Below are positions 58,901 to 64,000 of a DNA stretch of 64,000 nt, piece by piece. Within the stretch, counting starts at the first letter, position 1, and the number at the start of each line of letters is the position of its first letter. The translations under genes were made by a program, and so were the position numbers. The DNA comes from Rhabditoides inermis (lineage: Eukaryota > Nematoda > Chromadorea > Rhabditida > Rhabditidae), in contig CAWZYM010000328.1 of assembly GCA_963966185.1 (NCBI GenBank), positions 202,501 through 266,500 of the forward strand, read 5' to 3'. Under the pieces are notes generated by a model. It ran no database searches. It was not told where the DNA came from and saw only the letters and a program-made list of their open reading frames with translations.

Positions 58901-60312
58901 TTGTATTTCAACTGAATTTTCCAATCCAGTACGACAAAGTAAGCATAATTCGCATATCAGGGTGAGAGAATGGAGTGCTGCGAACAAACTGGAAAGCAGC
59001 TTGGTGAAACTGATCACTTTATTTTGTTCGGGCAGGACTGGTCTGAATAAGCTCGTGATTTGTATTTGAAGTAAGCATAATTTGCATATCAGGGAGAGAG
59101 AATGGAGTGCTGCGAACAAACTGGAAAGCGGGTTGGTGAAACTGATCACTTTATTTTGTCTAGGCAGGACTGGTCTGAATAAGCTCGCGATTTGTATTTC
59201 AACTGAATTTTCCAATCCAGTACGACAAAGTAAGCATGATTTGCATATCAGGGAGAGAGAATGGAGTGCTGCGAACAAACTGGAAAGCGGGGTGGTGAAA
59301 CTAATCACTTTATTTTGTTCGGGCAGGACTGGTCTGAATGAGCTCGTGATTTGTATTTCAACTGAATTTTCCAATCCAGTACGACAAAGTAAGCATGATT
59401 TGCATATCAGGGAGAGAGAATGGAGTGCTGCGAACAAACTGGAAAGCGGGTTGGTGAAACTAATCACTTTATTTTGTTCGGGCAGGACTGGTCTGAATAA
59501 GCTCGTGATTTGTATTTCAACTGAATTTTCCAATCCAGTACGACAAAGTAAGCATAATTTGCATATCAGGGAGAGAGAATGGAGTGCTGCGAACAAACTG
59601 GAAAGCGGGTTGGTGAAACTGATCACTTTATTTTGTTCGGGCAGGACTGGTCTGAATAAGCTCGTGATTTGTATTTCAACTGAATTTTCCAATCCAGTAC
59701 GACAAAGTAAGCATGATTTGCATATCAGGGAGAGAGAATGGAGTGCTGCGAACAAACTGGAAAGCGGGTTGGTGAAACTAATCACTTTATTTTGTTCGGG
59801 CAGGACTGGTCTGAATAGCTCGTGATTTGTATTTCAACTGAATTTTCCAATCCAGTACGACAAAGTAAGCATAATTTGCATATCAGGGAGAGAGAATGGA
59901 GTGCTGCGAACAAACTGGAAAGCGGGTTGGTGAAACTGATCACTTTATTTTGTTCGGGCAGGACTGGTCTGAATAAGCTCGTGATTTGTATTTCAACTGA
60001 ATTTTCCAATCCAGTACGACAAAGTAATCATGATTTGCATATCAGGGAGAGAGAATGGAGTGCTGCGAACAAACTGGAAAGCGGGTTGGTGAAACTGATC
60101 ACTTTATTTTGTTCGGGCAGGACTGGTCTGAATAAGCTCGTGATTTGTATTTCAACTGAATTTTCCAATCCAGTACGACAAAGTAAGCATAATTCGCATA
60201 TCAGGGAGAGAGAATGGAGTGCTGCGAACAAACTGGAAAGCGGCTTGGTGAAACTGATCACTTTATTTTGTTCGGGCAGGACTGGTCTGAATAAGCTCGT
60301 GATTTGTATTTG

Positions 60313-62700
60313 AACTGAATTTTCCAATCCAGTACGACAAAGTAAGCATGATTTGCTTATCAGGGAGAGAGAATGGAGTGCTGCGAGCAAACTGGAAAGC
60401 GGGTTGGTGAAACTAATCACTTTATTTTGTTCGGGCAGGACTGGTCTGCATAAGCTCGTGATTTGTATTTCAACTGAATTTTCCAATCCAGTACGACAAA
60501 GTAAGCATAATTTGCATATCAGGGAGAGAGAATGGAGTGCTGCGAACAAACTGGAAAGCGGGTTGGTGAAACTGATCACTTTATTTTGTTCGGGCAGGAC
60601 TGGTCTGAATAAGCTCGTGATTTGTATTTGAACTGAATTTTCCAATCCAGTACGACAAAGTAAGCATGATTTGCTTATCAGGGAGAGAGAATGGAGTGCT
60701 GCGAGCAAACTGGAAAGCGGGTTGGTGAAACTAATCACTTTATTTTGTTCGGGCAGGACTGGTCTGCATAAGCTCGTGATTTGTATTTCAACTGAATTTT
60801 CCAATCCAGTACGACAAAGTAAGCATAATTCGCATATCAGGGAGAGAGAATGGAGTGCTGCGAGCAAACTGGAAAGCGGGTTGGTGAAACTAATCACTTT
60901 ATTTTGTTCGTGCAGGACTGGTCTGAATAAGCTCGTGATTTGTATTTCAACTGAATTTTCCAATCCAGTACGACAAAGTGAGCTTAATTTGCATATCAGG
61001 GAGAGAGAATGGAGTGCTGCGAACAAACTGGAAAGCGGGTTGGTGAAACTGATCACTTTATTTTGTTCGGGCAGGACTGGTCTGAATAAGCTCGTGATTT
61101 GTATTTCAACTGAATTTTCCAATCCAGTACGACAAAGTAAGCATGATTTGCATAACAAGGAGAGAGAATGGAGTGCTGCGAACAAACTGGAAAGCGGGTT
61201 GGTGAAACTAATCACTTTATTTTGTTCGGGCAGGACTGGTCTGAATAAGCTCGTGATTTGTATTTCAACTGAATTTTCCAATCCAGTACGACAAAGTAAG
61301 CATAATTTGCATATCAGGGAGAGAGAATGGAGTGCTGCGAACAAACTGGAAAGCGGGTTGGTGAAACTGATCACTTCATTTTGTTCGGGCAGGACTGGTC
61401 TGAATAAGCTCGTGATTTGTATTTCAACTGAATTTTCCAATCCAGTACGACAAAGTAAGCATAATTTGCATATCAGGGAGAGAGAATGGAGTGCTGCGAA
61501 CAAACTGGAAAGCGGGTTGGTGAAACTGATCACTTTATTTTGTTCGGGTAGGACTGGTCTGAATAAGCTCGTGATTTGTATTTCAACTGAATTTTCCAAT
61601 CCAGTACGACAAAGTAAGCATAATTTGCATATCAGGGAGAGAGAATGGAGTGCTGCGAACAAACTGGAAAGCGGGTTGGTGAAACTGATCACTTTATTTT
61701 GTCTAGGCAGGACTGGTCTGAATAAGCTCGCGATTTGTATTTCAACTGAATTTTCCAATCCAGTACGACAAAGTAAGCATGATTTGCATATCAGGGAGAG
61801 AGAATGGAGTGCTGCGAACAAACTGGAAAGCGGGGTGGTGAAACTAATCACTTTATTTTGTTCGGGCAGGACTGGTCTGAATGAGCTCGTGATTTGTATT
61901 TCAACTGAATTTTCCAATCCAGTACGACAAAGTAAGCATAATTTGCATATCAGGGAGAAAGAATGGAGTGCTGCGAACAAACTGGAAAGCGGGTTGGTGA
62001 AACTAATCACTTTATTTTGTTCGGGCAGGACTGGTCTGAATAAGCTCGTGATTTGTATTTCAATTGAATTTTCCAATCCAGTACGACAAAGTAAGCATAA
62101 TTTGCATATCAGGGAGAGAGAATGGAGTGCTGCGAACAAACTGGAAAGCGGGTTGGTGAAACTGATCACTTTATTTTGTTCGGGCAGGACTGGTCTGAAT
62201 AAGCTCGTGATTTGTATTTCAACTGAATTTTCCAATCCAGTACGACAAAGTAAGCATAATTTGCATATCAGGGAGAGAGAATGGAGTGCTGCGAACAAAC
62301 TGGAAAGCGGGTTGGTGAAACTGATCACTTTATTTTGTTCGGGCAGGACTGGTCTGAATAAGCTCGTGATTTGTATTTCAACTGAATTTTCCAATCCAGT
62401 ACGACAAAGTAAGCATAATTCGCATATCAGGGTGAGAGAATGGAGTGCTGCGAACAAACTGGAAAGCGGCTTGGTGAAACTGATCACTTTATTTTGTTCG
62501 GGCAGGACTGGTCTGAATAAGCTCGTGATTTGTATTTGAAGTAAGCATAATTTGCATATCAGGGAGAGAGAATGGAGTGCTGCGAACAAACTGGAAAGCG
62601 GGTTGGTGAAACTGATCACTTTATTTTGTCTAGGCAGGACTGGTCTGAATAAGCTCGCGATTTGTATTTCAACTGAATTTTCCAATCCAGTACGACAAAG
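60313..62700. repeat. Further copy of the 10-monomer repeat, rearranged
   Basis: Starts with a 2-monomer duplication (TTGCTTATC at 60353 and 60671, 318 bp apart). It then follows the 10-monomer order including CATAACAAGG (61151) and leads to the 27-bp-deleted monomer at 62538. The same 318-bp doublet is at 36426/36744 and 46735/47053. Confidence 0.8.
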
Positions 62701-64000
62701 TAAGCATGATTTGCATATCAGGGAGAGAGAATGGAGTGCTGCGAACAAACTGGAAAGCGGGGTGGTGAAACTAATCACTTTATTTTGTTCGGGCAGGACT
62801 GGTCTGAATGAGCTCGTGATTTGTATTTCAACTGAATTTTCCAATCCAGTACGACAAAGTAAGCATGATTTGCATATCAGGGAGAGAGAATGGAGTGCTG
62901 CGAACAAACTGGAAAGCGGGTTGGTGAAACTAATCACTTTATTTTGTTCGGGCAGGACTGGTCTGAATAAGCTCGTGATTTGTATTTCAACTGAATTTTC
63001 CAATCCAGTACGACAAAGTAAGCATAATTTGCATATCAGGGAGAGAGAATGGAGTGCTGCGAACAAACTGGAAAGCGGGTTGGTGAAACTGATCACTTTA
63101 TTTTGTTCGGGCAGGACTGGTCTGAATAAGCTCGTGATTTGTATTTCAACTGAATTTTCCAATCCAGTACGACAAAGTAAGCATGATTTGCATATCAGGG
63201 AGAGAGAATGGAGTGCTGCGAACAAACTGGAAAGCGGGTTGGTGAAACTAATCACTTTATTTTGTTCGGGCAGGACTGGTCTGAATAAGCTCGTGATTTG
63301 TATTTCAACTGAATTTTCCAATCCAGTACGACAAAGTAAGCATAATTTGCATATCAGGGAGAGAGAATGGAGTGCTGCGAACAAACTGGAAAGCGGGTTG
63401 GTGAAACTGATCACTTTATTTTGTTCGGGCAGGACTGGTCTGAATAAGCTCGTGATTTGTATTTCAACTGAATTTTCCAATCCAGTACGACAAAGTAATC
63501 ATGATTTGCATATCAGGGAGAGAGAATGGAGTGCTGCGAACAAACTGGAAAGCGGGTTGGTGAAACTGATCACTTTATTTTGTTCGGGCAGGACTGGTTT
63601 GAATAAGCTCGTGATTTGTATTTCAACTGAATTTTCCAATCCAGTACGACAAAGTAAGCATAATTCGCATATCAGGGAGAGAGAATGGAGTGCTGCGAAC
63701 AAACTGGAAAGCGGCTTGGTGAAACTGATCACTTTATTTTGTTCGGGCAGGACTGGTCTGAATAAGCTCGTGATTTGTATTTGAACTGAATTTTCCAATC
63801 CAGTACGACAAAGTAAGCATGATTTGCTTATCAGGGAGAGAGAATGGAGTGCTGCGAGCAAACTGGAAAGCGGGTTGGTGAAACTAATCACTTTATTTTG
63901 TTCGGGCAGGACTGGTCTGCATAAGCTCGTGATTTGTATTTCAACTGAATTTTCCAATCCAGTACGACAAAGTAAGCATAATTTGCATATCAGGGAGAGA

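Larger units (their letters stand above)
41417..64000. repeat. 159-bp satellite array, block 3 (~142 monomers), runs off the window
   Basis: Same monomer and orientation as blocks 1 and 2, continuing the block 2 variant set. Four monomers have a 27-bp deletion (junction TTTGAAGTAAG near 45449, 49396, 59068, 62538), giving 132-bp units. One-base losses occur at 47940 and 59816. A variant AGTAATCATG that creates a minus-frame stop recurs at 46409, 54649, 60027 and 63498, and at 36099 in block 2. The array is still intact at the last base, so its true length is unknown. Confidence 0.97.

Overview
The window looks like invertebrate (metazoan) nuclear DNA from a heterochromatic, possibly centromeric or pericentromeric, region. 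No bacterial features are visible. About 55 kb of the 64 kb is one tandem satellite with a 159-bp monomer, roughly 346 copies in a single orientation. Its domains are built from nested higher-order repeats of 3, 6, 7, 8, 10, 11, 14 and 18 monomers. The phylum cannot be fixed from the sequence. The element promoters contain arthropod-style initiator motifs, but this does not identify the host.

Layout. 1-3360 is a non-coding patchwork of other repeats: a ~130-bp repeat carrying ATGCAAAT octamers, arrays of a ~104-bp unit full of TTGTTTAC, GC-rich hairpin-prone islands, and a ~0.94-1.15 kb tandem duplication containing most of these. 3475-3674 is a pyrimidine-rich tract that abuts the satellite. 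3678-30063 is satellite block 1. 30064-32873 is a short LTR retrotransposon with only a gag gene, on the minus strand, inserted into the satellite with a 4-bp target duplication. 32874-38875 is block 2. 38876-41416 is a second, composite insertion: a GC hairpin, ~330 bp of unique DNA, ~1.6 kb of purine-only GAGAGAAC/GAGAGAAA repeat, and a MITE-like element with perfect 143-bp inverted repeats. 41417-64000 is block 3 and runs off the window.

The only convincing protein gene is the retrotransposon gag (30478-31773, minus, 431 residues). It has a recognisable capsid-like core and a charged RNA-binding-type tail. No protease, reverse transcriptase, RNase H or integrase is present, so the element must be mobilised in trans. 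Its LTRs differ at only 2 of 227 positions, so the insertion is recent. The satellite has very long open frames on both strands (up to about 9.2 kb on the minus strand). This follows from 159 being a multiple of three and from array homogenisation: the consensus has no ATG in either open frame, so these are not annotated as genes.

The two insertions share a logic. Each interrupts the satellite in register and neither has been copied with the surrounding higher-order repeats, so both postdate the last local amplifications. Observations worth follow-up are the POU-type octamer in most satellite monomers and in the flanking repeats, the cluster of about fifty forkhead-type sites in the left flank, and the dual promoters of the gag-only element.
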